Assembly: GCF_003013695.1 (NCBI RefSeq) | Contig: NZ_CP027792.1 | Location: forward strand, 186,001 to 250,000 | DNA: 64,000 bases | From: Pulveribacter suum | GTDB lineage: Bacteria; Pseudomonadota; Gammaproteobacteria; Burkholderiales; Burkholderiaceae_C | Reading direction: 5' to 3' | In this document: positions 55,615 through 64,000 of the stretch, one piece after another | Layout of the letters: every line of letters begins with the position of its first letter | Position numbering within the stretch: the first letter of the stretch is position 1 | Made by a program: the position numbers and the translations under genes | The notes under the pieces: generated by a model | Databases searched by the model: none | The model's input: only the letters and a program-made list of their open reading frames with translations | What the model was told of the DNA's origin: nothing

Positions 55615-56373
55615 TCAGGTGTTGAGCTGCGCCAGCCGCTCGGGCGTGCCGACGTCCACCCACAGCCCCTGGTACAGCTCGGCCGTCACGCGGCCGGCGA
55701 CCATGGCGCGGCGCAGCAGCGGCGCCAGCGGTGCGGCCACGCCCTGCGGGTTGCCGGGCGGGATGTCGCACCACGGCGGCGCGAACAGCTCGGCGCGCAG
55801 CAGGGCCAGGGTGCTGTAGGTGTGGCGCGGCGCGGCGCTGGCCTCGGGCAGGCTCAAAGCCAGGCCCTCGGACGACAGGCCGAAATCGCCGCGCGGGTGG
55901 TGCGCCGGGTTGGGCACCAGCCACAGGTGGGCCAGCGCGCCACTGGCGGCAAAGCGCCGGGCGCTGGCGGCGTCGAAGGCGAAGCCGGGCGCATACACGT
56001 CGCCCGCGGCCAGCCAGAACACCGGCGCGCCCAGCAGCGGCAGCGCGCGGGCGATGCCGCCGGCCGTCTCCAGCGCGTGGCCGAAGTCGCGGCCCTCGTG
56101 CGAGTATGAAATGGATAGCTGCCCGCGCTTGTCCCGCGCGGCCTGGAGGCCGAAAACGCTTGAAAACCGCTGGCTGACCTGCTCGCCCAGCCAGGCCGTG
56201 TTGATGGCCGCGTGCCGCACGCCGGCCGCGGCCAGGGCGCGCAGGTGCCACTCCAGCAGCGGCCGGCCGCGCACTGCCAGCAGCGGCTTGGGCGTGGTGT
56301 CGGTCAGCGGGCGCATGCGCTCGCCGCGGCCGGCGGCCAGCAGCATGGCGGGGATCGGGGGCATCGTCGTCAT
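55615..56373 (-). CDS. murU: MurU-like sugar-1-phosphate nucleotidyltransferase
   Basis: 252 residues. The nucleotidyltransferase signature is AMLLAAGRGERMRPLTDTTP then KPLLAVRGRPLLEWHLRAL, with metal-binding AAGDVYAPGF. INTAWLGEQV and HALETAGGIARALPLLG match MurU, which makes UDP-MurNAc in the peptidoglycan recycling shunt of proteobacteria. The segment SSVFGLQAARDKRGQLSISY is longer than expected because of a repeat element in frame. A partner kinase AmgK is not visible here; it would normally be adjacent. MurU versus a generic sugar nucleotidyltransferase is a likely but not certain choice. Confidence 0.8.
   Translation of the reverse strand: MTTMPPIPAMLLAAGRGERMRPLTDTTPKPLLAVRGRPLLEWHLRALAAAGVRHAAINTAWLGEQVSQRFSSVFGLQAARDKRGQLSISYSHEGRDFGHALETAGGIARALPLLGAPVFWLAAGDVYAPGFAFDAASARRFAASGALAHLWLVPNPAHHPRGDFGLSSEGLALSLPEASAAPRHTYSTLALLRAELFAPPWCDIPPGNPQGVAAPLAPLLRRAMVAGRVTAELYQGLWVDVGTPERLAQLNT
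56102..56164 (+). repeat. Interspersed repeat inside the murU-like gene
   Basis: TATGAAATGGATAGCTGCCC, GCGCTTGTCCCGCGCGGCCT, GGAGGCCGAAAACGCTTG. It matches the family from the left TATGAAAT to the right GGAGGCC and encodes residues RFSSVFGLQAARDKRGQL in the opposite direction, without breaking the frame. Confidence 0.75.
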
Positions 56374-56429
56374 GGGCGCGCAGTGTAGGGCGGCGGTTTC
56401 ATAATGGCCGCGCATTTGCCGCGCCGCCC

Positions 56430-57503
56430 ATGCCCACGTCCGCCGCCTCCATCGCCGCCACCGCGCACCAGCGGCAGTGGCGCGCCCTGGGGCTGCTGTG
56501 CGGCCTGGGGCTGGGCCTGGCGCCCATCGCACCCGAGGTCTGCGCCGCCCTGCGCGCTCTGGTGGGCGCCGACGCGGCGGCGCTGTTCTGGCTCGATGCG
56601 CAGGGCCGACCCGAGGGCTTCTTCCACGAGGATTCGCCGGCCGAGGTGCAGGACCTGTTCCTGAACGAATTCGAGCGCCTGTTCGCCGGCCCGGACGAGA
56701 TCAACGTACACACCCTGGCACGCATCGACGGCCCGCGCATCGGCCGGCTGATGGCGCCGGGCGCGCAGTACTTCCGCTCCAACTCCTACAACCTGCTGGT
56801 GCGCGCCAGCGGCCACCGGCACACGCTGGACCTGCGCGTGGAAGCGGGCGGGCGCACGCGTGCCATCGCGATGCTGTTTCGCGCGTCGGGCGCGGGCTTC
56901 ACGGCGGACGACGCGGCGCTGCTCGAGCGCTCGGCCGGCTGGCTGGCGCGTGCGTTCGAGCGGCCCATCGGGCGCGACTGCAACCAGGCCGGCGGGCACG
57001 GCGGTCCGCTCGGCCACGTGGTGCTGGACGCCGCAGGCCAGCGCCCCTTGTATGCCGACGAGACCGCCACGCAGCTGCTGCGCCAGTCCAACCTGGCAGG
57101 CCTGGGCCTGCGCGCCGCAGCCGCTCTGGCGCTGCCGCCCGACCTGCCGCAGCGCCTGGGCGTGGCCCATGCCGGCGCCGCCGCGCGCAGCGCGGTGCCG
57201 GGCGGCTGGCTGGCGGCCAGCCGGCTGGCGCTGCACGCGCTGGCTGGCGGGCCGGCGCAGCACCTGCTCACGCTGCAACTGCAGCGCCCGCTGGGCGTGG
57301 AGGTGGTGCGCCGCGTGCTGGCGCTGCCGCTGTCGCCGCTGCAGGGCGACATCGCCCTGCTGGCCGGCCTGGGCCATGCGCGCGCCGACTGCCACCGGCT
57401 GGCCGGCGTGAGCGAGGCGGCACTGAAGAAGCACCTGCGCGTCGTCTTCGCGGCCACCGGCGCTGCCGACTGGGAAGACCTGGCGCAACGGCTGCGCCTT
57501 TGA
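56430..57503 (+). CDS. LuxR-like regulator with degenerate HTH
   Basis: 357 residues. The N-terminal two thirds look like a GAF-type sensor (HQRQWRALGLLCGLGLGLAP, RSNSYNLLVRASGHRHTLDL, FRASGAGFTADDAALLERSA). The C-terminus LSPLQGDIALLAGLGHARAD then CHRLAGVSEAALKKHLRVVF aligns with a LuxR-type HTH, but the usual recognition-helix residues are altered. Divergent from the MurU-like gene by 56 bp and ending 6 bp from the next, convergent LuxR gene. Signal and targets unknown. Confidence 0.65.
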   Translation: MPTSAASIAATAHQRQWRALGLLCGLGLGLAPIAPEVCAALRALVGADAAALFWLDAQGRPEGFFHEDSPAEVQDLFLNEFERLFAGPDEINVHTLARIDGPRIGRLMAPGAQYFRSNSYNLLVRASGHRHTLDLRVEAGGRTRAIAMLFRASGAGFTADDAALLERSAGWLARAFERPIGRDCNQAGGHGGPLGHVVLDAAGQRPLYADETATQLLRQSNLAGLGLRAAAALALPPDLPQRLGVAHAGAAARSAVPGGWLAASRLALHALAGGPAQHLLTLQLQRPLGVEVVRRVLALPLSPLQGDIALLAGLGHARADCHRLAGVSEAALKKHLRVVFAATGAADWEDLAQRLRL

Positions 57504-57509
57504 ACGCGC

Positions 57510-58709
57510 TCAGGCCACGCGGTCGTGCACCTCGCCGGGCGTGAGCAGCATCAGCCGCGCCACCAACGCCACCAGCTCCTGCTGGCGCTGCGTGCGCGTC
57601 TTGAGCAGCAGAGTGCTCATCTGCGTGCGCACGGTGCGGATGCGCACGCCGCGCGCGTCGGCAAAGTCTTGCGGCGTCTGGCCGCGCAGCAGCGCCAAGA
57701 GCAGCGCCGCCTCGGCCGGGCTCAGGTGATAGGCCTGGCGCGCCAGCGCGACGGCGGCCGCCGCGTCGAGCGAGCGCTCGAGCAGCACCCACGCGACGCC
57801 CGGCGCGCCGTGGTGCAGGCCCAGCGAGGCCAGCTCGCCCGCTGCCAGGCTCACCAGCACCAGGCCGCCTGGCAGCTCGGCACAGCCACTGCTGCCGCGC
57901 AGCGATTGCGCGAACAGCGCGCGCATGGCCGCATCGGCCTGCAGCGGGCCGGCCAGCAGCTTGCGCAGGCCGGCGTGTTCGCGCTGCGCGGCCAGCATCC
58001 GTGCCCGCGCGTTGGCGTGCAGCAGCCGCCCGGCGGTATCGAAGAACAGCATGCCCATGGACAGGCGCTCCATCAGCGCCTCCAGCCCCTGCGTGCGCGT
58101 GCGCAGTGCCAGCGCCTCGCGGTGCAGGAAGGCGGCGTGCTGCAGCGCGCCGAATTCGGCCTGGAAGCGCTGCACCTGCCCGGCTGAAAAGTCCTCGCCA
58201 CCGCGCAGCCGGTACACGGAAGCGAACAGGTTGCCCACCGGGTGGCGCGCGGCGCCGCGGCTGCCGCCGAACATGCGCGCGCCGATGCCGTGCGGGCGCA
58301 GGAAGTCGCTGTAGAAGGCCGCATGGCGCTGCCGCCGCGCTGGCGCGATGGTGCCGTCCGTGACAGTCCACACGCCGCCGTGCTGCGCCTGCGCGTAGCG
58401 CTCCATGGCGGCGTCCCACAGGGGGTCCTGCTCGCGGTAGTGGGCGGCGTAGCTCAGCGTGGCCTCGGCCGTCACGCCGCGGCCCACCAGCGCTGGGGTG
58501 CCGGCAGCGGACGGCAGGTGCAGCCAGTAGCCGGGGTCCGGGTGCGCGGCGAATTCCACGCCCTGCTGCGCGAGTTGCTGCGGGCCGCTGGCCAGCACGA
58601 ACCAGCCCACCTGGTCGGCCCCCAGGCTGGTGGCGTAGCGGTGCAGCGCCCCGGCCCAGCGCGCCTCGTCGGCGACCGCGCCCAACAAATCCGTCAATGC
58701 CTGGTGCAA
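57510..58709 (-). CDS. LuxR-family transcriptional regulator
   Basis: 399 residues from TTG 58709, chosen because AGGAGG lies six bases before it. A GAF/PAS-like sensor region (FLRPHGIGARMFGGSRGAAR, LMERLSMGMLFFDTAGRLLH) is followed by a LuxR HTH: LSPAEAALLLALLRGQTPQD then FADARGVRIRTVRTQMSTLL. It is encoded next to the surface-protein genes on the opposite strand and is a plausible local regulator of them. The sensor ligand is unknown. Confidence 0.8.
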   Translation of the reverse strand: MHQALTDLLGAVADEARWAGALHRYATSLGADQVGWFVLASGPQQLAQQGVEFAAHPDPGYWLHLPSAAGTPALVGRGVTAEATLSYAAHYREQDPLWDAAMERYAQAQHGGVWTVTDGTIAPARRQRHAAFYSDFLRPHGIGARMFGGSRGAARHPVGNLFASVYRLRGGEDFSAGQVQRFQAEFGALQHAAFLHREALALRTRTQGLEALMERLSMGMLFFDTAGRLLHANARARMLAAQREHAGLRKLLAGPLQADAAMRALFAQSLRGSSGCAELPGGLVLVSLAAGELASLGLHHGAPGVAWVLLERSLDAAAAVALARQAYHLSPAEAALLLALLRGQTPQDFADARGVRIRTVRTQMSTLLLKTRTQRQQELVALVARLMLLTPGEVHDRVA

Positions 58710-59045
58710 GCCTGTCCTCCTGTTGCGAGGCGCGAATTCTTGGTGGCGCGGCGCCCGGCTGCCATTCCCCTTCGGGATACCACCAGGGCGCAGCGCGCGG
58801 CAAAACGCGCGGCCATCGGTCCGGTGGCCGATAGGCAGGCACGGCGCCCTTTTCAAGAATCGGCCCAGGCCCAGCAAGGGCCGTTTTTTTCGCTGAAGGA
58901 AACGCTCGCATGAACCCGATCGCATGGGCCGAAGCGGCCCGGCGCGTCCTGGAGACGTCCGCCGCCTACCTGCAACTGGCAGGCAGCACAGGGCCGCACC
59001 GCGCGCACCCGTAACCCGTAAACCGAGAGCCACGAGGACACATCC
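58710..59045 (+). promoter_or_regulatory. 336-bp leader region with terminator-like hairpin before the LRR gene
   Basis: The gap between the divergent LuxR gene and the LRR gene holds a hairpin GGCCC-AGCAA-GGGCC followed by G and seven T (58868-58890), which looks like a rho-independent terminator on the plus strand although no plus-strand gene precedes it. GGCCATCGGTCCGGTGGCC (near 58811-58829) is a further imperfect hairpin. A short ORF follows. Attenuation is possible. Otherwise I see no gene here. Confidence 0.45.
58910..59014 (+). CDS. Possible 34-residue leader peptide
   Basis: MNPIAWAEAARRVLETSAAY continues LQLAGSTGPHRAHP. The start has AAGGAAA eight bases before it, better than the ribosome binding site of many genes here. 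It ends 31 nt before the LRR gene. No homologue recognised; it may be a translated leader or a cofactor peptide. Confidence 0.35.
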   Translation: MNPIAWAEAARRVLETSAAYLQLAGSTGPHRAHP

Positions 59046-61238
59046 ATGACCTTTCCCGCAACCGCCGCGCCGGTGCCCCACCCGCGGCGCTGGCGCGCCG
59101 GCGCGCTGGCCCTGGCGCTTGCCGCCGCGCTGGGCAGCAGCGCCGCGTGGGCCGCTATTCTCCCCACCGAGAGGGCCGCGCTGACAGACCTCTACAGCAG
59201 CGCCGACGGCGCCCACTGGCGCAACAACGCCAACTGGATGGGCGCCGCCGGCACCGAGTGCACCTGGGCGGGCGTGACCTGCGACGCGGCGCAATCGCAC
59301 GTGACCGCGCTGAGGCTGAACTTCAACAGCCTCAAGGGCAGCGTGCCGGCCACGTTGGGCAACCTGACCGCGCTCACGGCGCTCAACCTGCGGCAAAACG
59401 AGCTGAGCGGCCCCATTCCTCCGCTGGCCGCCATGAAGGAACTCGTGTCCCTTGACCTGGGCGGCAACACGTTCAGCGGCGCCATTCCATCGCTGGCGGG
59501 CTTGGGCAAGCTCGAGACCTTCGAGGTCCAGGGTGGGGAGCTGACGGGCGGAACGCCCGCGCTGACCGGCCTGGCCAAGCTGCGCGTGTTCAACGTCAGC
59601 GGCAACCGGCTCGACGGGCAGATCGCCCCCCTGGCGGGCGCCTCGGCGCTGGAGGAGTTCAATGCCAACACCAAACAGTTGACCGGCGCCATTCCCGACC
59701 TGAGCGCTCTGGCCGCGCTCAGGCTCTTCACCGCCACCAACAACCGGCTCACCTCGATCACGGCACTCGCCGGCCTGGCGAATCTGGACAGCTTCATCGT
59801 CTCCAGCAACCAGCTGGGCGGCGCGATCCCGCCGCTCACCGGCCTGGCCCGGCTGCGCAGCTTCCACGTCGAATACAACCAGTTGAGCGGGCCCCTTCCG
59901 GCGCTGACCGGCCTGGCCAATCTCGAGAATTTCTATGTGCACGACAACCAGCTGACCGGGCAGATCCCGTCGCTGGACGGCCTGGCCAAGCTGCGCTTTC
60001 TGCACGTCCAGAACAACCAGCTGGTCGGCTCGCCGCCCATGCCGCCGAACAGCACCCTGTCGGCGGTGATGTGCAAGAACCCCCTGCGCAACAGCCCCGA
60101 CCCTGCCGTCAACCAGGCCTGGGACGAGGCCGTCACCGGCAGCGGCCCCTGGGCCGATGGCTGCACCGGCAGCTGGGACGTGACGCCCACGGTGCGCGAT
60201 GCGCGCACGGGCGACCCCATCACCGACGGCAGTACCGGCACCGTTTCGCCCGGCACCGTGCAGATCCTGCCCGCCGGGGCCACGGTGCAGTTCATCCTGA
60301 CGCCCGCGCCCGGCTACCACCTGTTTACCACCTTCAGCCGCACCTGCCCCGGCACGCTCAGCGGCAACGTCTTCACCGCCGGCCCGTTGACGGCCAACTG
60401 CGCGATCGACCCCGTGTTCATCAAGGACGCGGCCGGCCCGCAGGACGGCATGTGCGGCAGCGACGACGGACAGGTCCTGAGCGCGCCGCCCAGCAACCTG
60501 TGCAGCGCCGGCACGCCCAGCGTGCTGTCCGGCTCGGGGCCGTGGAGCTGGTCGTGCGCCGGCACCGGCGCGGGCGCCACGGCGCAGTGCTCGGCGCAAA
60601 AGGCGGGAGGCCAGGGCGGGCAGGGCTGGCTGGTGACGGCCGTGGTCAACGGCCCGGGCGGCACCGCCGCGCCGGCCACGCAAACCGTCGCCAGCGGCGC
60701 GCGCGCCAGCATCACCGCCACGCCGCAGCCCAGCTACATGCTGGTCGGCGCCAGCGGCTGCGGCGCCACCTTCTCGGGCAACGCCGTGACCACGGCGGCC
60801 GTCACGGCCGCCTGCACCGTCGAGCTGAGCTTTGCCGTGGCCGAGGCCACCGCCACGCGCTTTCTGAGCGTGCTGCCGGCCGCGCCGCGGGTGGGCGAAG
60901 ACGTGGCCCTGCGCGTGGCCGTGGAAGTCGGCGACACGCCGCTGGCCAGCGCCAGCGTGGCCATCAGCGGCGGCGGCGCTGCGTGCACGGCGCAGCTCGA
61001 TGCCGCCGGCACCGGCCAGTGCACCCTGCGCTTTCCCGCCGCCGGCCAGCACACGCTCACCGCCCTCTACGCCGGCGACGTGGCGCGGCGCTACCTGCCC
61101 TCCAGCGCCACGCACGCCGTAAGCGTCGCCGCCGCGCCCGGCGGTGTGCAATCGATACCCACGCTGGCCGAGTGGAGCTTGGCCCTGCTGGCTGCGCTCA
61201 CCGGGCTGATGGCGGCACGCCACCTGCGCCGGCCGTGA
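59046..61238 (+). CDS. Leucine-rich repeat protein with IPTL-CTERM sorting signal
   Basis: 730 residues. A signal peptide (GALALALAAALGSSAAWA) is followed by a plant-type LRR cap (WRNNANWMGA, CTWAGVTCD) and about ten repeats of the form LxxLxLxxNxLSGxIPxL (residues about 80-335). Then come two Cys-containing beta modules (GPWADGCTGSWDV; MCGSDDGQVL to GPWSWSCAGTGAGATAQCSA), an Ig-like module and the C-terminal tripartite signal IPTLAEWSLALLAALTGLMA plus RHLRRP. IPTL-CTERM proteins are thought to be handled by exosortase H at the cell surface, connected with exopolysaccharide. The sortase is not in this window. Ligand unknown. Confidence 0.85.
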   Translation: MTFPATAAPVPHPRRWRAGALALALAAALGSSAAWAAILPTERAALTDLYSSADGAHWRNNANWMGAAGTECTWAGVTCDAAQSHVTALRLNFNSLKGSVPATLGNLTALTALNLRQNELSGPIPPLAAMKELVSLDLGGNTFSGAIPSLAGLGKLETFEVQGGELTGGTPALTGLAKLRVFNVSGNRLDGQIAPLAGASALEEFNANTKQLTGAIPDLSALAALRLFTATNNRLTSITALAGLANLDSFIVSSNQLGGAIPPLTGLARLRSFHVEYNQLSGPLPALTGLANLENFYVHDNQLTGQIPSLDGLAKLRFLHVQNNQLVGSPPMPPNSTLSAVMCKNPLRNSPDPAVNQAWDEAVTGSGPWADGCTGSWDVTPTVRDARTGDPITDGSTGTVSPGTVQILPAGATVQFILTPAPGYHLFTTFSRTCPGTLSGNVFTAGPLTANCAIDPVFIKDAAGPQDGMCGSDDGQVLSAPPSNLCSAGTPSVLSGSGPWSWSCAGTGAGATAQCSAQKAGGQGGQGWLVTAVVNGPGGTAAPATQTVASGARASITATPQPSYMLVGASGCGATFSGNAVTTAAVTAACTVELSFAVAEATATRFLSVLPAAPRVGEDVALRVAVEVGDTPLASASVAISGGGAACTAQLDAAGTGQCTLRFPAAGQHTLTALYAGDVARRYLPSSATHAVSVAAAPGGVQSIPTLAEWSLALLAALTGLMAARHLRRP

Positions 61239-61256
61239 CGGGCAATCGGAATCTGG

Positions 61257-61308
61257 CTGAAAAGGGGCTGCGGCGCTTTCAGGCAAAGCGCATGCAGCTA
61301 TCAAAAAG
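61257..61308 (-). repeat. Interspersed repeat between the LRR and kelch genes
   Basis: On the minus strand: TTTTGATAGCTGCATGCGCT, TTGCCTGAAAGCGCCGCAGC, CCCTTTTCAGC, a good full-length copy of the family. It fills most of the 90-bp gap. Confidence 0.7.
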
Positions 61309-61328
61309 ATAGTAAACGGAAATCCTCC

Positions 61329-64000
61329 ATGTCCTCCTCCCTCTGGAATGCCATGGCCCGGCACGCACTGCACGCCGCCGTGCTGTGCCTGGGCGTAGCC
61401 ACCACCGCGCAGGCTGCCGGCTGGCACCCCGCGGGCAGCTTTGGCGGCGAACGCGCCAGCCATACCACCACGCAACTGGGCGACGGACGCGTGCTCGTCG
61501 CAGGCGGGCAAAGCGGGGGCACCCCGCTGGCCACCACGCAGCTCTACGACCCGGCCACGGGCCGCTGGAGCGGCGGGCCGGCCCTGCCCGGCCCGCGCGT
61601 CGACCACTCCGCCACGCCGCTGGCCGACGGCACCGTGCTGCTCGTGGGCGGCCATACCGGCAGCGCATCGACCAGCGCCGCCGCCACGTTTGACCCGCGC
61701 ACCGGCGCCGTCACCCCCGCCGAAGCGATGAACCTGCGCCGCAGCCGGCACACCGCCACGCTGCTGCACGACGGGCGCGTGCTGGTGGCAGGCGGGCAGG
61801 GCACTGCCGGACAGGAAGCGCTCCGGTCCGCGGAGGTCTACGACCCCGCCACGCGCACCTGGGAAAGCGCCGGCTCGATGCCCGGCATGGGCAAGCGCCA
61901 GCACACCGCCACGCTGCTGGCCACGGGCCGCGTCCTGCTCGTGGGAGGCCTGGACAACGGCATCAGCGCCGACGCTGCCGTCCTGGTCTGGAACCCCACG
62001 GACGCCACCTGGACCGTCGCCGCTCCGCTGCCCGACGGCCCGCGCCTGGACCACACCGCCACGCTGCTGCCCGACGGCCGCGTGTTGGTCGCAGGCGGCC
62101 GGGGCAGCGGCAACGTCGCGGTGGGCACGACGCAGTTGTACGACCCCGCCAGCAACACCTGGAGCGCCTGCGCCGTGCTGCAAGCCGCCCGCGAGCGGCA
62201 CGCGGCGGCGCTGCTGCCGGGCGGCCGGGTGCTGCTCGTGGGCGGCGAAGCGGGCAATACGCCGCTGGCCGCCAGCGAAGTCGTCGACCCTGGCACCTGC
62301 AACGCCAGCAGCCTGCCGCCCATGGCGCAGGCGCGCACCCGCTCCGGCGCGCTGCTGCTGCACACGGGCGAGGTGCTGGTGGCGGGCGGCGACGGCACCC
62401 CCGGGCCACTGGCCAGCGCCGAGCGGTTCTCGGCCGATGCGCTGGTGCCCGAGGTCACGGGCGCGCTGCCCGCGCTGCGCCAGGACCACCGCGCCACGTT
62501 GCTGCGCGACGGCTCGGTGCTCGTGACCGGCGGCCTGGTCGCCAGCGGCGGCTCCGCCGCGCCTGGAAATTCCACCCTGCGCTACGACGCCGGGACGGGC
62601 CAGTGGCAAGGCGCGGCGCCGATGGCGCGGGCGCGCAGTTATCACAGCCAGACCCTGCTGGCCGATGGCCGCGTGCTGGTCGCCGGAGGCTCCTCGGTGC
62701 CTGCCAGTGCCGAGCTGTACGACAGCGCCACCCAGCAGTGGAGCGCCGTGCCCGACCTGGCGCACGGGCGCTGGGCGCACACTGCGACCTTGCTGCCCAG
62801 CGGCAGCGTGCTGGTCGCCGGTGGCGCCAACGGCGGCAACGTGGCGCAAGCCGAACGCTACGACCCTGCCGCGAACGCCTGGCAGGCGGCCGGCGCGCTG
62901 CTCGTGCCGCGCAACGGGCACACCGCCACGCTGCTGGCCGACGGGCGGGTGATGGTGGCCGGGGGCAACGCCCTGACCAGCCAGGGCACCGCCTCGGTGG
63001 AGTTCTACAACCCCGCCACCGCCACCTGGACGGCCGGCCCCGCCATGCAGCAGGCGCGCAACCAGCACAGCGCCACGCTGCTGGCCGACGGGCGCGTGCT
63101 GGTCGCCGGCGGGCATGCCGGTGGCGCGGGCTACCTCGCCAGCGCCGAGATCTACGACCCGGCCACGAACGCCTGGCACAGCGCCGCCAGCCTGCAACAG
63201 GCGCGCAACTTGCACACCGCCACCTTGCTGCCTGACGGGCGGGTGCTGGTCACCGGGGGCGGCTACAACGGCGCCAACCTGAGCAGCGCCGAGGTGTACG
63301 ACCCCGAATCGGGTGCCTGGCAGACGGCAGGGACCATGCCCCAAGGGCGCGGCGGCCACACCGCCACGCTGCTGGCCAACGGGCGCGTGCTGGTGGCAGG
63401 CGGGCTGAACAGCAACTCCACCCCCGCGCTGCTGTACGGCCCAGCGAGCGATGCAGGCAATGCCCGCCGCCCCCGCATCACGTCCTCGTCCACCCCGGTG
63501 GCTACTTCCGGGGCCCTTGAGCTGTCGGGCCTGCACCTCGTCGGCGCCAGCGAAGCCAGCGGCGGGGCCACCAGTCAGTCGGCCACACGCTTGCCGCTGG
63601 TGCGCCTGCAAGGTGAGGGCAATGGCGCAGTGGTGTGGCTGCCCATCGCCAGCGCCGTGCCGAGCGGCGGGCACACCCTGGTGACCACCCACCCGCTGCC
63701 GCCGGGCACGGCGCCCGGCCCCTACCGCGCCACGGTGTACGTGAGCGGCATGGCGTCCGACTCGGTGCCGGTCCGCGTGCTGGCGGCGGGCGCACCGAAC
63801 GCTCCCACGGGCGTGACGGCCACGCCCGGCAACGCGCAGGTCACCGTGTCGTGGCAGGCGCCTGCCGGCGGCACGCCGCCCGCCAGCTACACCGTCACGG
63901 CCCAGCCCGGCGGCGCCAGCTGCACCGTGCAGGCCCCCACCACCAGCTGCACCGTGACGGGGCTAACCAATGGCACCGCCTACACCTTCACCGTCACCGC
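61329..64000 (+). CDS. Secreted kelch-repeat protein, 3' end outside window
   Basis: 890 codons are visible and the frame is open to the last base. A signal peptide (ALHAAVLCLGVATTAQAAG) precedes 14 kelch-type repeats, each with a HTATLLxDGRVLVAGG core and a later YDPATxxW strand, enough for one or two beta-propellers (residues about 35-700). An IPT/Ig-like region follows, then the start of a fibronectin type III domain (PNAPTGVTATPGNAQVTVSW). Such proteins in this family usually finish with FN3 modules and IPTL-CTERM; the end is not seen here. Located 90 bp after the LRR gene, probably a co-regulated surface protein. Confidence 0.88.
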   Translation, partial: MSSSLWNAMARHALHAAVLCLGVATTAQAAGWHPAGSFGGERASHTTTQLGDGRVLVAGGQSGGTPLATTQLYDPATGRWSGGPALPGPRVDHSATPLADGTVLLVGGHTGSASTSAAATFDPRTGAVTPAEAMNLRRSRHTATLLHDGRVLVAGGQGTAGQEALRSAEVYDPATRTWESAGSMPGMGKRQHTATLLATGRVLLVGGLDNGISADAAVLVWNPTDATWTVAAPLPDGPRLDHTATLLPDGRVLVAGGRGSGNVAVGTTQLYDPASNTWSACAVLQAARERHAAALLPGGRVLLVGGEAGNTPLAASEVVDPGTCNASSLPPMAQARTRSGALLLHTGEVLVAGGDGTPGPLASAERFSADALVPEVTGALPALRQDHRATLLRDGSVLVTGGLVASGGSAAPGNSTLRYDAGTGQWQGAAPMARARSYHSQTLLADGRVLVAGGSSVPASAELYDSATQQWSAVPDLAHGRWAHTATLLPSGSVLVAGGANGGNVAQAERYDPAANAWQAAGALLVPRNGHTATLLADGRVMVAGGNALTSQGTASVEFYNPATATWTAGPAMQQARNQHSATLLADGRVLVAGGHAGGAGYLASAEIYDPATNAWHSAASLQQARNLHTATLLPDGRVLVTGGGYNGANLSSAEVYDPESGAWQTAGTMPQGRGGHTATLLANGRVLVAGGLNSNSTPALLYGPASDAGNARRPRITSSSTPVATSGALELSGLHLVGASEASGGATSQSATRLPLVRLQGEGNGAVVWLPIASAVPSGGHTLVTTHPLPPGTAPGPYRATVYVSGMASDSVPVRVLAAGAPNAPTGVTATPGNAQVTVSWQAPAGGTPPASYTVTAQPGGASCTVQAPTTSCTVTGLTNGTAYTFTVT

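Noticed and set aside
58710..59045. c-di-GMP (GEMM) riboswitch before the LRR gene
   Set aside because: Hairpins are present, but the conserved GEMM core sequences are not seen.
61400..63420. Regularly spaced near-identical units resembling a CRISPR or satellite array
   Set aside because: Units encode the kelch core DGRVLVAGG in frame and diverge at synonymous sites; they are protein repeats.
57510..63692. Very long minus-strand open frame opposite the LRR and kelch genes
   Set aside because: Only the part up to 58709 is the LuxR regulator. The rest is low-complexity Ala/Gly/Arg sequence complementary to clearly coding genes, an effect of high GC.

Overview
The window is about 70% GC, gene-dense and has strong third-position GC bias. 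It looks like a chromosomal segment of a betaproteobacterium in the family Comamonadaceae (Acidovorax / Alicycliphilus / Melaminivora-like). The evidence is the gene set (split pntAA-pntAB-pntB transhydrogenase, a bcsD-P-Q-A-B-Z-C cellulose operon, IPTL-CTERM surface proteins) and a short interspersed repeat with the core GATAGCTGCnnGCGCTTG, which I associate from memory with this family. This placement is inference; no rRNA or tRNA gene is present to confirm it.

Layout. 1-4.4 kb: an AlbA_2/RecG-like ATPase (cut by the left edge) and a type III restriction-like helicase-nuclease, separated by a GCCAAT-rich stem-loop; together they look like a defence or restriction module. 4.4-12.5 kb: a membrane-anchored spermidine-synthase-like protein, an MHYT/PAS hybrid kinase with a FixL-like PAS, an HD-GYP response regulator and a flavin amine oxidase. 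12.6-19.3 kb: a cation/proton antiporter, an alpha/beta hydrolase, and a ferric-reductase-like protein divergent from a PepSY/two-component operon. 19.4-28.3 kb: a J-domain-like coiled-coil protein, riboflavin synthase, an acetyltransferase, a TonB-dependent copper receptor with a DUF2946 partner, nudJ, mnmA and lldP. 28.8-40.8 kb: a complete cellulose synthesis and export operon closed by a strong terminator. 40.9-52.3 kb (minus strand): a lipoprotein, mtnN, fadD, the pnt operon with an extra lipoprotein gene inside it, fba and pyk, with a decayed PAP2 phosphatase gene between the last two. 52.4-58.7 kb: a Fur-box promoter driving an outer-membrane protein gene frameshifted by a 14-bp duplication, then pepP, a TauE/SafE permease, a MurU-like nucleotidyltransferase and two convergent LuxR-type regulators. 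58.7-64 kb: a leucine-rich-repeat IPTL-CTERM protein and a 14-repeat kelch protein that runs off the right edge.

How the genes work together. The MHYT/PAS kinase and HD-GYP protein form a likely operon that would lower c-di-GMP, while BcsA carries a PilZ domain that needs c-di-GMP, so signalling and exopolysaccharide output sit about 20 kb apart. Copper uptake (receptor plus DUF2946) and a Fur-type promoter point to metal-responsive envelope functions. The LuxR/LRR/kelch end looks like a regulated cell-surface locus.

The most unusual feature at window scale is the interspersed repeat. It occurs at about a dozen places, and several copies lie in frame inside coding genes (helicase, amine oxidase twice, mtnN, the murU-like gene) or supply the end of a reading frame (pntAB, the acetyltransferase).
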